Shown here: piece by piece, positions 6,600 to 15,500 of the stretch
Layout: every line of letters begins with the position of its first letter
Numbering within the stretch: the first letter of the stretch is position 1
Translations under genes and position numbers: made by a program
Notes under the pieces: generated by a model
The model's database searches: none
The model's input: only the letters and a program-made list of their open reading frames with translations
Told to the model about the DNA's origin: nothing
Assembly: GCA_030431945.1 (NCBI GenBank)
Contig: JAUIIF010000002.1
Location: forward strand, 1 to 32,350
From: Bacteroidia bacterium
GTDB taxonomy: Bacteria > Bacteroidota > Bacteroidia > Chitinophagales > Saprospiraceae
Direction: 5' to 3'
DNA length: 32,350 nucleotides

Positions 6600-8540
6600 C
6601 TAGCCCTCCAGGGCCTCACTCGCGGCTTCCCACGACGCCATGACGCTTTCCAACTCCTCCTGCTTGGCCTTCAGGGCTGCGGTCGTTTTATCGACCAGGG
6701 CGGGATCGTTGTAGAAGTCGGGGTTCGACATCTTGAGGTGAATCTTCTCGATGTCCTGCTCCAGCCGCTCAATTTTGCGCTCGGCGTTACCAATGTCTTT
6801 CTCGAGCCGGCGTTTTTCCTCGTGGGTCAGAGTAGAAGCTTTAGGCGCGCTGCCGTTTGCCCTGTCCGTGGTTGCGACCTGCTGCTCCGTGTCGGCTTTT
6901 GATTTCTCCAACTCTACCGCCCGCATATTGTCGAGCGCGCGCTTTTCCAGGAAAAAGTTGATGTCCCCTAAGTGCTCGTGCAGTTTATGATCGCGGAACT
7001 CGATGGTTCGGTCCGTCAGCCCGGCCAGGAACTCCCGGTCGTGACTCACGACAATGAGGGTTCCATCGTAGTTCAATACCGCCTGTTTCAGGGTGTCCTT
7101 GGAGGCCATGTCCAGGTGGTTCGTAGGTTCGTCAAGCACCAGGAGGTTGAAGGGCCGCAGCAACATGCAGGCCAGGGCCAGGCGGGCCCGCTCCCCGCCC
7201 GAGAGGACGGATACTTTCTTATCCACATCCTCCCCACTGAACAGGAAGCTGCCCAGGATCGACCGCAGGCGGGTCCGCATTTCGGGCGGACTGGCCTCCT
7301 CCATCGTTTCCAGCAAGGTCTTTTTGCCATCCAGCGCATCACTCTGGTTTTGCGCGTAGTAGCCGATGGCGACGTTATGGCCAATCTCCACCTCTCCGGA
7401 GGTTGCCGGAATCTGATCGATCAGGATCTTAGCCAGGGTGGTTTTCCCCTGTCCGTTCTGGCCCACAAAGGCCACGCGGTCTCCCTTGTCCACTTTCAGG
7501 TCCACGCCCCGGAGTACGTTCAGTTTGCCGTAGGTTTTGGTGATGTCACGCGCCTGGAGCGTAATTGCACCAGACCGCGGCGCTTTGGGAAAGCGCAGGT
7601 TCATGACCGCCGTATTCGTGACGTCCAGTTCGATCCGTTCTACTTTGTCGAGCTGCTTTTGCATACTCTGCGCCATCTTGGTCTTGGTCGCTTTGGCCAT
7701 GAACCGGTTGATGGTGCGTTCTTTTTCAGCAATGACCTTTTGCTGGTTTTCGTACGCCGCTTCGGCTTTCTCCCGGCGCTCCGCCTGCAGCTCTACGTAT
7801 TTTGAGTAGCTGGCTTTATAATCATAGACTTTACCCAGTTCGATCTCCAGGGTCCGGTTCGTTACGTTGTCCAGGAACTGCTTATCGTGAGAAATGGTAA
7901 TGACGGCTCCGGTGTAGGAAGAGAGCCAGTTCTCCAACCAAATGATGGACTCGATGTCCAGGTGGTTCGTCGGCTCATCGAGCAGAAGGTAATCCGGTCG
8001 CATGAGCAGCATCTTGGCCAGTTCGATGCGCATTTGCCACCCGCCCGAAAACTCCGTGGTCTGCCGTTGAAAATCGTTTTGCTGAAACCCGAGGCCTTTC
8101 AGTACCCGCTCTGCTTCTGCTTCCATGGTGATCCCGCCGACCATCGCGAAGCGCTCGGTCAGAGAGGTAAATTCCTCCAGCATGCTGGCGTAGCTGTCCG
8201 TCTCGTAATCCGTCCGGATTTCCATTTCCCGGTTCAGTTCCTCCAGGCGGTCTTCCATGGCCTGGATGTGCGCGAAGGCCGTGAGGGTTTCCTCCATGAC
8301 CGTACGGCCGGTGGGCAACTCCATCTCCTGGTGCAAAAAACCGAGGGTACTTCCCGTGGGTCGTACCACCGTTCCTTCGTCACATCCCTGGTCTCCGGCA
8401 ATGATCTTGAGCATGGTCGACTTCCCGGCGCCATTCCGGCCCACCAGCCCGACTTTATCACGGGGCATAATCACGAACGATACGTGGTTGAACAGCACCC
8501 GATCGCCGTATTGTTGGTAAATGCCGGTTGCGCTAAGCAT
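6600..8540 (-). CDS. ABC-F family ATP-binding protein
   Basis: The 646-residue protein has two ATP-binding cassettes and no membrane segment. Cassette 1 has Walker A GRNGAGKST (34-42), signature FSGGW (164-168) and LLLDEPTNHLD (from 186). Cassette 2 has Walker A GQNGQGKTT (360-368), signature LSGGE (446-450) and LVLDEPTNHLD (from 467). Between them is the charged ABC-F linker (about 250-300), the arm that enters the ribosomal E site. The C-terminus (about 585-640) is a coiled coil of the Uup/YdiF type. Members act on translating ribosomes, as translation factors or antibiotic protection proteins. This one looks like a housekeeping Uup/YdiF-like member. A -7 box lies 65 nt upstream. Confidence 0.95.
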   Translation of the reverse strand: MLSATGIYQQYGDRVLFNHVSFVIMPRDKVGLVGRNGAGKSTMLKIIAGDQGCDEGTVVRPTGSTLGFLHQEMELPTGRTVMEETLTAFAHIQAMEDRLEELNREMEIRTDYETDSYASMLEEFTSLTERFAMVGGITMEAEAERVLKGLGFQQNDFQRQTTEFSGGWQMRIELAKMLLMRPDYLLLDEPTNHLDIESIIWLENWLSSYTGAVITISHDKQFLDNVTNRTLEIELGKVYDYKASYSKYVELQAERREKAEAAYENQQKVIAEKERTINRFMAKATKTKMAQSMQKQLDKVERIELDVTNTAVMNLRFPKAPRSGAITLQARDITKTYGKLNVLRGVDLKVDKGDRVAFVGQNGQGKTTLAKILIDQIPATSGEVEIGHNVAIGYYAQNQSDALDGKKTLLETMEEASPPEMRTRLRSILGSFLFSGEDVDKKVSVLSGGERARLALACMLLRPFNLLVLDEPTNHLDMASKDTLKQAVLNYDGTLIVVSHDREFLAGLTDRTIEFRDHKLHEHLGDINFFLEKRALDNMRAVELEKSKADTEQQVATTDRANGSAPKASTLTHEEKRRLEKDIGNAERKIERLEQDIEKIHLKMSNPDFYNDPALVDKTTAALKAKQEELESVMASWEAASEALEG

Positions 8541-8605
8541 AGTTCGTTCGTCGGTTAGTGGATAAGTCGATTAGCTTCCGAAACAGAAAATAGTCGTTTC
8601 GGCGC

Positions 8606-8613
8606 GCAAAGGT
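8606..8613 (-). promoter_or_regulatory. -7 box of the ABC-F gene
   Basis: On minus this reads TACCTTTG, an exact TAnnTTTG match, 65 nt before the ATG. No correctly spaced TTTG -33 element is seen. Confidence 0.5.
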
Positions 8614-8739
8614 AGGCAAATACTAAAGTAGTCTGATAGTCAAACGGTAAGATAGTCGCTCCCGCACAGCAATAGGTGGCCATAAACAGCCCCGTGGAAA
8701 GGCGACAACCGGCTGGCCGGAGGTGACGGGCAGTCAAGG

Positions 8740-8766
8740 GGGCGCGGCCGCCGGTGCAGGCAAGGT
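8740..8766 (+). repeat. Interspersed GC-rich repeat, copy 3
   Basis: GGGCGCGGCCGCCGGTGC differs from the core by one base and is followed by AGGCAAGG. It lies in the 375-nt divergent gap between the ABC-F gene and the TIGR04282 gene. The rest of that gap has no supported gene. Confidence 0.7.
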
Positions 8767-8902
8767 AAAAGGAGCAGGCGAAACGGTTCTTCGCACTTGT
8801 CGGGCATGCCTGCAGGCTTATTGACTGATCAGGACGGGGAGCGAACCGTGCCAGGGGTACAGGGTGTTTCCCTGAAGACGACCATCTATTCTCCCAGTCT
8901 AC

Positions 8903-8910
8903 TATCTTGC
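8903..8910 (+). promoter_or_regulatory. -7-like box 5 nt before the TIGR04282 start
   Basis: TATCTTGC fits TAnnTTTG at six of eight positions and ends 5 nt before ATG 8916. If used, transcription would start at or next to the start codon. Confidence 0.4.
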
Positions 8911-8915
8911 CGGAC

Positions 8916-9572
8916 ATGCATGAAAACGCCCTCCTCCTCTTTATTAAAAACCCGATTCCCGGAAAAACCAAAACCCGTCTCGCTGCTGACGTCGGCGACG
9001 AAATGGCCCTGAGGATGTACCACGTACTGTGCAACTGGACCCGGGAGCAGGCCCAGGCCCTGCCGGACACGGATCGCTACCTCTACTACTCAGCGCAAAT
9101 CATCAAAGCAGACGCCTGGCCTGACCAGAAGTTCCACAAGGAGCTTCAGCACCAGGGAGACCTCGGGGAGCGAATGGAGGCAGGCTTTGCCGCGGCCTTC
9201 GCCGCGGGCCACGAGCGGGTAGTGATTATTGGCAGCGATTGCCCCGGCATCACCACTGAATACCTCGCCCAGGCTTTCGCCGCACTGCGGGAGACCGATA
9301 TTGTAATTGGCCCCGCCCTTGATGGCGGCTACACCCTCCTGGGGATGCGCTCCTTCACGCCCAACCTGTTTCGAGCTGTTGCCTGGAGTACCGAGGCCGT
9401 GCTGCCAACTACTTTGGAACGTGCAGCGGCGGCCGGCAAATCTGTGACCCAGCTAAGGCCGCTTTCGGACGTTGACTACCTGGAAGACTGGCTGAGTTAT
9501 GGCTGGGCGTTACCGGAAGCGGAGCCATCCGCAAAGGCATTACCCGACTCGGGTAGCCCTGATGATTGCTGA
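8916..9572 (+). CDS. TIGR04282/DUF2064 glycosyltransferase-like protein
   Basis: The 218-residue protein is of the TIGR04282 (arsenosugar biosynthesis-associated glycosyltransferase) type with a GT-A fold. Landmarks are LLLFIKNPIPGKTKTRLA near the N-terminus (the nucleotide-binding start), VVIIGSDCPGIT (the DxD-like region), and DIVIGPALDGGYTLLG with the conserved PALDGGY. The C-terminal DVDYLEDW is also conserved. Substrate specificity cannot be assigned, and no arsenic genes are nearby. I chose ATG 8916 over TTG 8907 because the TTG lies inside the -7-like box and MHENALL gives the normal family start. Confidence 0.9.
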   Translation: MHENALLLFIKNPIPGKTKTRLAADVGDEMALRMYHVLCNWTREQAQALPDTDRYLYYSAQIIKADAWPDQKFHKELQHQGDLGERMEAGFAAAFAAGHERVVIIGSDCPGITTEYLAQAFAALRETDIVIGPALDGGYTLLGMRSFTPNLFRAVAWSTEAVLPTTLERAAAAGKSVTQLRPLSDVDYLEDWLSYGWALPEAEPSAKALPDSGSPDDC

Positions 9573-9736
9573 CGGATACTTTTTCCGCCTTGTTGCTCGT
9601 CAATACCCTGTATCCCGGCGTTTTCTGCTTTGCGCGTCAAAAAAAATCAACGCGGCAAATTTTCCTCTCTGAGGCCCTGGTGATGATCGGTCAAGTCATA
9701 AAGGCAAGCAAAAAGCACCCGTCCGGTGTGCGCTAC

Positions 9737-9766
9737 GGTCTTTTCCTGGCACCTGCGGCCGCGCCC
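9737..9766 (-). repeat. Interspersed GC-rich repeat, copy 4
   Basis: On minus this is the exact core followed by CAGGAAAAGACC. It is identical to the copy inside rnr at 28 of 30 positions. It is intergenic, in the 253-nt gap between the convergent TIGR04282 and rnc genes, where no gene is supported. Confidence 0.85.
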
Positions 9767-9825
9767 TATTGGTGGCGGAAGAAACCATGCCGTCGTCGGA
9801 TGGGCCCGGGCACTTTACGCCAACC

Positions 9826-10566
9826 TTATTTGGTCGGTACTGGTAGTCCCAAACCCTGCAATGCCCGGCGGCTGGCGATTTGCTCGGCGCTTTTCTTATT
9901 GAAGTCTTCGCCCACGGCCAGGCGGTTGCCATCCACCAGGACGGCCACCCGGAAACGATCCCGTTTATCCTGTTTAAACCGGCGCAGGATTTCATAATCC
10001 ACCCGCTGTCCGTTTTTCTGGCAATGCTCCAGCAGCTGGCTTTTGTAGTTGTCGTCGTAGGTTTCCAGGCCTTCCACATCTACGTAGTTGCGCAGCATTC
10101 TCCGCAGGACGAAGCGGGTAGTCAACGCATACCCCTGTTCTACGTACACTGCACCGACGAGGGCTTCCACCGCGTTGCCCAGCATGGACTTGGCGATTCT
10201 GGTGTTGTTGTAGGTGGAGAGTATTTCGTCCAGTCCCATGTTAAAGCCGATCTCATTGAGGCTTTTGCGCTTTACGATTTTCGACCTCATTTTGGTCAGA
10301 AATCCTTCGTCTTCCGTAGGGTATTTTTTATACAGGTATTCCGCGACAATGGTGCCGAGTACGGCATCACCCAGGTACTCGAGCCGTTCGTTGCTCTGCC
10401 CGCCATAGGGGGATGATTTTCCGTCGTTGCTACTCTTGTGGTGAAAAGCGAGCTTAAAGATCTGGAGATAAGCCGGCGTAAAGCCAAGCAGACGTCTCAG
10501 CCGGCGAACGAAGTCTTTCTCCGGAGATAGATAGAAATTATAAAAACGTCTGATCGCTTTGATCAC
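9826..10566 (-). CDS. rnc: Ribonuclease III
   Basis: The enzyme cleaves double-stranded RNA in rRNA and mRNA processing in the cytosol. The 246-residue length is normal. The signature NERLEYLGDAVL lies at 59-70 with catalytic Glu63 and Asp67. The second catalytic segment is GNAVEALVGAVY (130-141), in which the position occupied by Asp114 in E. coli is Asn131 while the following Glu134 is kept. The dsRNA-binding domain occupies roughly 175-246 (YKSQLLEHCQ ... KKSAEQIASRRAL). It is the last gene of the acpP-fabF-rnc operon, 6 nt after fabF, a common Bacteroidota order. Confidence 0.96.
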   Translation of the reverse strand: MIKAIRRFYNFYLSPEKDFVRRLRRLLGFTPAYLQIFKLAFHHKSSNDGKSSPYGGQSNERLEYLGDAVLGTIVAEYLYKKYPTEDEGFLTKMRSKIVKRKSLNEIGFNMGLDEILSTYNNTRIAKSMLGNAVEALVGAVYVEQGYALTTRFVLRRMLRNYVDVEGLETYDDNYKSQLLEHCQKNGQRVDYEILRRFKQDKRDRFRVAVLVDGNRLAVGEDFNKKSAEQIASRRALQGLGLPVPTK

Positions 10567-10572
10567 AATTTC

Positions 10573-11844
10573 TTAGGGGTTGTAACGCTTGAAAATAGTG
10601 GCAGAATTATGTCCTCCAAACCCAAAGGTATTACTCAAGGCGACATTTACGGTTTTTTCAACTGACTTATTAAACGTCAGGTCGAGTTTCGGGTCAATGT
10701 CCGGGTCGTCCGTAAAGTGGTTAATGGTGGGCGGGATAAAATTGTGCTGGATGGCCAGGATACAGGCAACGGACTCAATGGCTGCTGCGGCGCCGAGCAA
10801 GTGGCCGGTCATGGATTTAGTAGAGCTGATATTCAGTCCGTACACGTCCTCGCCAAAGGCCAGTTTTATCGCCTTCAATTCGGCGGTATCTCCCAACGGG
10901 GTGGAAGTACCGTGGGTGTTGATGTAGTTGACCTGACCGGGGGTAAGGTCTGCGTACTTAAGCGCATTGATCATGGCCATCTTAGCGCCGGCCCCTTCCG
11001 GGTGCGGTGCTGAAATGTGGTAGGCATCCGAGCTGGCGGCATAGCCGGCTATTTCTGCCAGAATAGTAGCTCCGCGGGCCTGGGCGTGTTCCAGGCTTTC
11101 GAGCACAAGGGCACCGGCGCCCTCTCCCAGGACAAAACCATCGCGTTCCGCATCGTAGGGCCGTGAGGCCGTGGTGTAGTCATCGTTACGGGTGCTCAGT
11201 GCTTTCATACTGTTAAAGCCGCCGATTCCTACTTTGGTGACTACGGCTTCTGATCCGCCGGTCACCATAACGTCTGCACGTCCGAGGCGAATATCGTCCG
11301 CTGCCGCCGCGAGGGCGTGGCCACCGGAGGCACAGGCGCTGACGGTAGCATAGCTGGGGCCGCGCAGATTGTACTCCATACTTACGTAGCCGGCTCCCAT
11401 ATTGGCAATCATGCGGGGGATCATGAAGGGGTTATAGCGGGGGGTGCCGCTGCCTTTTTCGAAGATTTCGATCTCCTGCTCCAGGGAGCGGAGGCCACCG
11501 ATGCCGCTGGCCCAGATGCAGCCGGCGCGATCAGGATCCACGGCGACTTCTTTCTTCCCTTCTTCATTAACGGAGAGTAAGCCGGCCATTTCCAGTGCTT
11601 CGTCCGCCGTGTAGAGTGCCATGACGGTGTAACGGTCCTGGCGGCGGAGTGCCCGGGCATCCAGGCGGTCCGTAGGGTCCCAGTCCGTGACCTCACAAGC
11701 AAACTTAGTCTTGAAGAGCTCAGGATCAAATTGCGAAATGGGTTTGGCACCGCTGCGGCCAGCTTTGAGGCCGGCCAGGTATTCCGGGACGTTATTCCCG
11801 ATGGCGGTTAGTGCTCCGATACCGGTAACTACAACACGTTGCAT
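10573..11844 (-). CDS. fabF: Beta-ketoacyl-ACP synthase II
   Basis: The enzyme condenses malonyl-ACP with acyl-ACP to elongate fatty acids (type II FAS, cytosol). The 423 residues include the nucleophile Cys171 in VSACASGG, His311 in THGTSTPLGD, Lys343 in SSTKSMTGH and His348, the full Cys-His-His set. Also present is the C-terminal NTFGFGGHN. The start MQRVVVTGIG is the usual FabF N-terminus. It follows acpP by 138 nt, a gap containing two hairpins, and precedes rnc by 6 nt. Confidence 0.98.
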   Translation of the reverse strand: MQRVVVTGIGALTAIGNNVPEYLAGLKAGRSGAKPISQFDPELFKTKFACEVTDWDPTDRLDARALRRQDRYTVMALYTADEALEMAGLLSVNEEGKKEVAVDPDRAGCIWASGIGGLRSLEQEIEIFEKGSGTPRYNPFMIPRMIANMGAGYVSMEYNLRGPSYATVSACASGGHALAAAADDIRLGRADVMVTGGSEAVVTKVGIGGFNSMKALSTRNDDYTTASRPYDAERDGFVLGEGAGALVLESLEHAQARGATILAEIAGYAASSDAYHISAPHPEGAGAKMAMINALKYADLTPGQVNYINTHGTSTPLGDTAELKAIKLAFGEDVYGLNISSTKSMTGHLLGAAAAIESVACILAIQHNFIPPTINHFTDDPDIDPKLDLTFNKSVEKTVNVALSNTFGFGGHNSATIFKRYNP

Positions 11845-11862
11845 GGGCTTCGTTTTTTTGGT

Positions 11863-11882
11863 AGCGGTGCGGTAGCACCGCT
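11863..11882 (-). promoter_or_regulatory. 8-bp hairpin in the fabF leader
   Basis: AGCGGTGC (11863-11870) pairs perfectly with GCACCGCT (11875-11882) around 4 nt. On minus it ends 18 nt before the fabF ATG, close enough to affect ribosome access or to protect a processed 5' end. Confidence 0.5.
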
Positions 11883-11915
11883 GAGGTTTCCCGGCATCCA
11901 GCCGGGGTCACATAC

Positions 11916-11961
11916 AAAAACCGCCGCCCGTGGCTCGCAGAGCGGACACGTCGGGCGGCGG
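11916..11961 (-). terminator. Intrinsic-type terminator/attenuator between acpP and fabF
   Basis: On minus the 10-bp perfect GC stem CCGCCGCCCG / CGGGCGGCGG (11952-11961 and 11921-11930) is followed at once by TTTTT (11920-11916). It is 21 nt after the acpP stop and inside the acpP-fabF operon. Partial termination here would give more ACP than FabF mRNA. Confidence 0.7.
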
Positions 11962-11982
11962 AAAGAAAGGGAACGGGAACAA

Positions 11983-12222
11983 TTACTTCTCCACGCTGCT
12001 TTCAAGGTAGGTAACAGCATGGCCGACGGTTTGGATATTCTCCGCCTGCTCGTCCGGGATGCTGATATCGAATTCTTTCTCGAATTCCATGATCAGTTCG
12101 ACAGTGTCAAGACTGTCGGCTCCCAGGTCGTTTTGGAAACTGGCCTCAGGGGTAACTTCAGCTTCGTCTACGCCGAGCTTGTCGACAATGATTTGTTTTA
12201 CTTTTTCCTCAATGCTAGCCAT
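11983..12222 (-). CDS. acpP: Acyl carrier protein
   Basis: The 79-residue acidic four-helix protein carries growing acyl chains on 4'-phosphopantetheine. The attachment serine is Ser37 in [14 protein letters not shown], the exact DSL motif. It is the first gene of acpP-fabF-rnc on minus. The promoter about 30-60 nt upstream is well formed and is overlapped by an inverted repeat. Confidence 0.98.
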   Translation of the reverse strand: MASIEEKVKQIIVDKLGVDEAEVTPEASFQNDLGADSLDTVELIMEFEKEFDISIPDEQAENIQTVGHAVTYLESSVEK

Positions 12223-12254
12223 AACTTATTGGCGTTTAATGAACAATTGCGGCG

Positions 12255-12286
12255 CAAAGTAAGCCAGCATGGCTAACTTACGCAAA
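12255..12286 (-). promoter_or_regulatory. acpP promoter
   Basis: On minus, TTTG (12286-12283) is followed after 21 nt by TACTTTG (12261-12255), matching the Bacteroidota -33/-7 arrangement. The -7 box ends 32 nt before the acpP ATG. The spacing is the same as at guaB. Confidence 0.6.
12257..12279. promoter_or_regulatory. Inverted repeat overlapping the acpP promoter (possible operator)
   Basis: AAGTAAGCCA (12257-12266) and TGGCTAACTT (12270-12279) are inverted copies with 9 of 10 pairs matching and a 3-nt centre. The dyad covers the -7 box and most of the promoter spacer, the typical place for a repressor dimer. No regulator gene is in the window. Confidence 0.45.
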
Positions 12287-12533
12287 TCCAAATTGCTGCT
12301 GCAATTCGGAACCGCGGTGCAAACTTACAACAACATTACTAAGTAATTTGTGGACTTTTGCTGTAAACTATTCTCTCATCCCTCTCAAAAACCTAGTGTT
12401 TAGTAACAATTAGCCATTATTTCCCCCTTCGGAAAAGTGCTGAAAATTGACAAATCATACCGTTTAAATTGCCGGAACCGGGTGATTTAACCCCTTGAAA
12501 GTTAAAGGACTGAGTATTTGAGCTGGTACTCTT

Positions 12534-12541
12534 TATCTTTG
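12534..12541 (+). promoter_or_regulatory. -7 box of the large T9SS protein
   Basis: TATCTTTG is an exact TAnnTTTG match, 52 nt before the ATG at 12594. No well-placed -33 TTTG. The rest of the 371-nt gap from acpP has no supported gene. Confidence 0.5.
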
Positions 12542-12593
12542 GTATGTTTTTTATGTTTAAGCCGATTGGATCAGAACACTACGCCCAAATTTT

Positions 12594-15500
12594 ATGAAAG
12601 CGCATTTATTTTGTCTCGCGCTCTGTCTGGTCGGGGGTATTTTACTCGCTCAGACTGGTTCGACTCCCAAAAACGACCTGGAATTACACCGCATCTCCGG
12701 ACAGCCCTTCTGGCCATCTTCCGCGAAAATGCTTTGTGACCCCGCCACCAACCCGGTTTCCATCACCAGCTGTGATGGGGAAACCCCGATCAACGGAGAC
12801 AACAATCCCGAAGACGGTGCCTTTATGCAGTGGACCGCCACCGGCAGTTCGCTATACTACGTCAGAATCTACAGCCTGACGGATACTTTCGAAATTTTTC
12901 GAACTGATTTCACCGACCGCACCGTATTCAGCCCCAACGACCCGGACGGCACCACCCTTAATCAGGTTATTTTTGTCGGTGACAACATTACCAACAACTG
13001 CCTGCCCGAAGGATTCTACACCGTGCAGGTTTGGAGCGTACAGGACCTTGATGGTGATTTACTCCCCGACCGCGACCCGACCGGCGCCATCATCGGATGT
13101 TTTGTCGAATGTTCCTATGAATTCCGGCCATCCTGCGCCAGCAGTACCCTGCGTTTTTTTACCGTCGATGCCCGGGATATTGGCTGTAACGGGGTTGGGG
13201 GCTCCGTCCGCCTTTACGATTTCCGGACGGAAAACCTCTACTGTATCGATGTAGACGGCGGCGGCACCACCATTAATTGGACCGGCCCCAACAACTTTAC
13301 CAGCAACAGTACTTTTATTGACAACCTCGAACCAGGCATCTACAGTGTGGAAGTTATGGACCTGTACGGCTGTACCGCTTACTGGGCCCTGGATATTGTT
13401 GAAACGGACAATGTTGCCTTCGCTTGTTCAGTAGTAAGCGGGCCTACTACTTTAGGAGGGGCAGACGGCAGCGCCGGCATCAACATTACGGCGGGGCTCG
13501 GCGAATACAACCTTTACTGGGTCGGCCCCAATATGATCCGGGATTCCCTGCTGCGCATCAGTGACGGGGAAACCGTTATTCCCGATTTGCCCGCTGGCAC
13601 CTACACTTTTACCGTACGGGACCTGGAAAGCACGTGCGAGGAAGATTGCACCCTGGTTATTCCGGAACCTGACTGTTCGGACATTTCGGCAGCCATCATT
13701 GAGCTCCGCAATAGTGATTGCGACGGCAACCTCAACGGTCGCATTGCCATCACCTTTGCCGGAAACTTCATGCCTGACCTCATTTGGGAAGGCCCCGGAG
13801 TCGACGGGGTGGATACCACCGTAATTGAAAATCTCGGCCCCGGCACCTACATCTACACGGTCGCCGACGCACGCGGCTGTGGCGTTTCGGACACCATCAG
13901 GATTATTTCCGAACCCTCTTTCACCTTCAATTGCGGCGGCGTAGATGAAACGCTTCCATTTCTCGATGACGGCCGCATCGGCCTTACCCTCGCTGGCGGC
14001 ACCCCTCCATTTTTACTGAGCTACGTCGCCGTAGATCAGGCCGGAGACACTTTACCTCCGCTTAACGACCAAGTGGTAATGGATGGGGACACCATTCGCA
14101 ATTTGTCCGCAGGGGCCTACTTTTTGGAAATTACTGACCAAAGTGGATGCCAGCGGACTTGTATTGCGACTATCGGCGAAGCTAATTGCGACATCTTTCC
14201 CAATTGTACCCCCATCAACCCCGTCTCCATTAACGGGCTGGGGAGTGTCCTCCTCAATTTTGACAGTGGTCCGAACTGGTTCGTTACGGTTAGCGGTGCC
14301 AAGGACACCATTTTCACCACGACTGACCCCAATGTATTGCTGACGGATCTGCCCCAGGGGGATTATGCCGTGAGCGTCTACAATACTGAAGGATGTACGG
14401 GGAGTTGTACCTTTTCAATTATCCCCCCTCCCTGTACCCTGGCCGCAACGGCTACTGCTTCCGACCCGCAGTGTTTTAACGAAAACAGTGGCCGGATAGC
14501 CATCAATATTACCGGAGCAGGAAACAACCTTGTGGTGGACTGGAATGTCGACGCCTACGACGGCCGTTGGGTTGTCGGCAGCCTCCCCCCCGGAACCTAC
14601 CGGATTCATATTTCTGACGAAACACAGTGTCCACTTGACACCATTGTATTTACGCTGACCAACCCTGATCCATTTACGGTCAACCTGGCCCTGGCCAACC
14701 CCATACTATGTTTTGGAGACAGCACCGGAGCCATCCGGGCCACCACGATTGGCGGAGATGGTCCTTTCCGGTACGATTGGTCGGTGGATTCCCTTCCGGA
14801 CACCAGTTTAGTCAGCGGGCTTATTGCCGCTACCTATTCGCTGGCGGTAACGGATGCCAATGGCTGTGTTGCCCAGGATGACATCACTATCACCCAGCCT
14901 CCGCTCCTGAGTATGAGCTGTGCGGCCACGGCCGAATCGTTTGCCGGAGTGATGGACGGAACAATTTCAATCGGGAACGCAGGTGCAGAGAATGTGGTGA
15001 CGCTAAGCGGTGACCTTGGCAACTTCACGCTTACGGCCAATACGGATACTACTTTTACGGACCTGGGGCCAGGCACCTACAACCTGTTCATCACCGACAG
15101 CAACGGTTGTACTACCGAGTGTTCCGCGATTGTAAACCCGGGTCCCTGCCAGATTGGCCTGATGACCACCACTACGCAGCCGGACTGTGCGGATGCGCTC
15201 GGGTCGGCAACCGGCATACCGACGAATCCGTTTGGAGCCGTCCGCTACCAGTGGAGCAATGGAGATACACTGGCCACCGCAGATAGCCTGGCAGCAGGCA
15301 TTTACCGGCTTACCGTAGTTGATGCTTCCGGCTGTGAAGCTACCGGCAGGGTCGTCATCTCCCCCTTTACGGACATTCCTGCGGTGGGCGCAGCCACCGT
15401 TTCCGGTGTTTGCGATGACGGCTGTACGGACCTTCAGCTCAGCCTCGTCGGCACCCCTCCGTTTACCGTTGACTATGCTTACCGGGAGAATGGCGGTGCC

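Noticed and set aside
6972-7805. 277-codon open frame on plus
   Set aside because: Antisense to the ABC-F gene, whose Walker and signature motifs are certain.
8555-9070. 171-codon open frame on minus
   Set aside because: It overlaps the start of the TIGR04282 gene, has an abnormal Cys/Arg/Ser-rich composition and crosses a repeat copy.
11101-11130. GGGCGCCGGTGC on minus in fabF as another repeat copy
   Set aside because: It needs a gap in the core and encodes the conserved FabF segment GEGAGALVLE; explained by protein conservation.
12655-12670. GGTTCGACTCCC, like a tRNA T-loop
   Set aside because: It lies in the signal-peptide region of the giant protein and no acceptor, D or anticodon stem can be built around it.
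14971-14996. ACGCAGGTGCAGAGAATG in the giant gene, similar to the repeat
   Set aside because: Only about eleven bases match the core and the left half is absent; most likely chance, although the frame agrees with the other genic copies.
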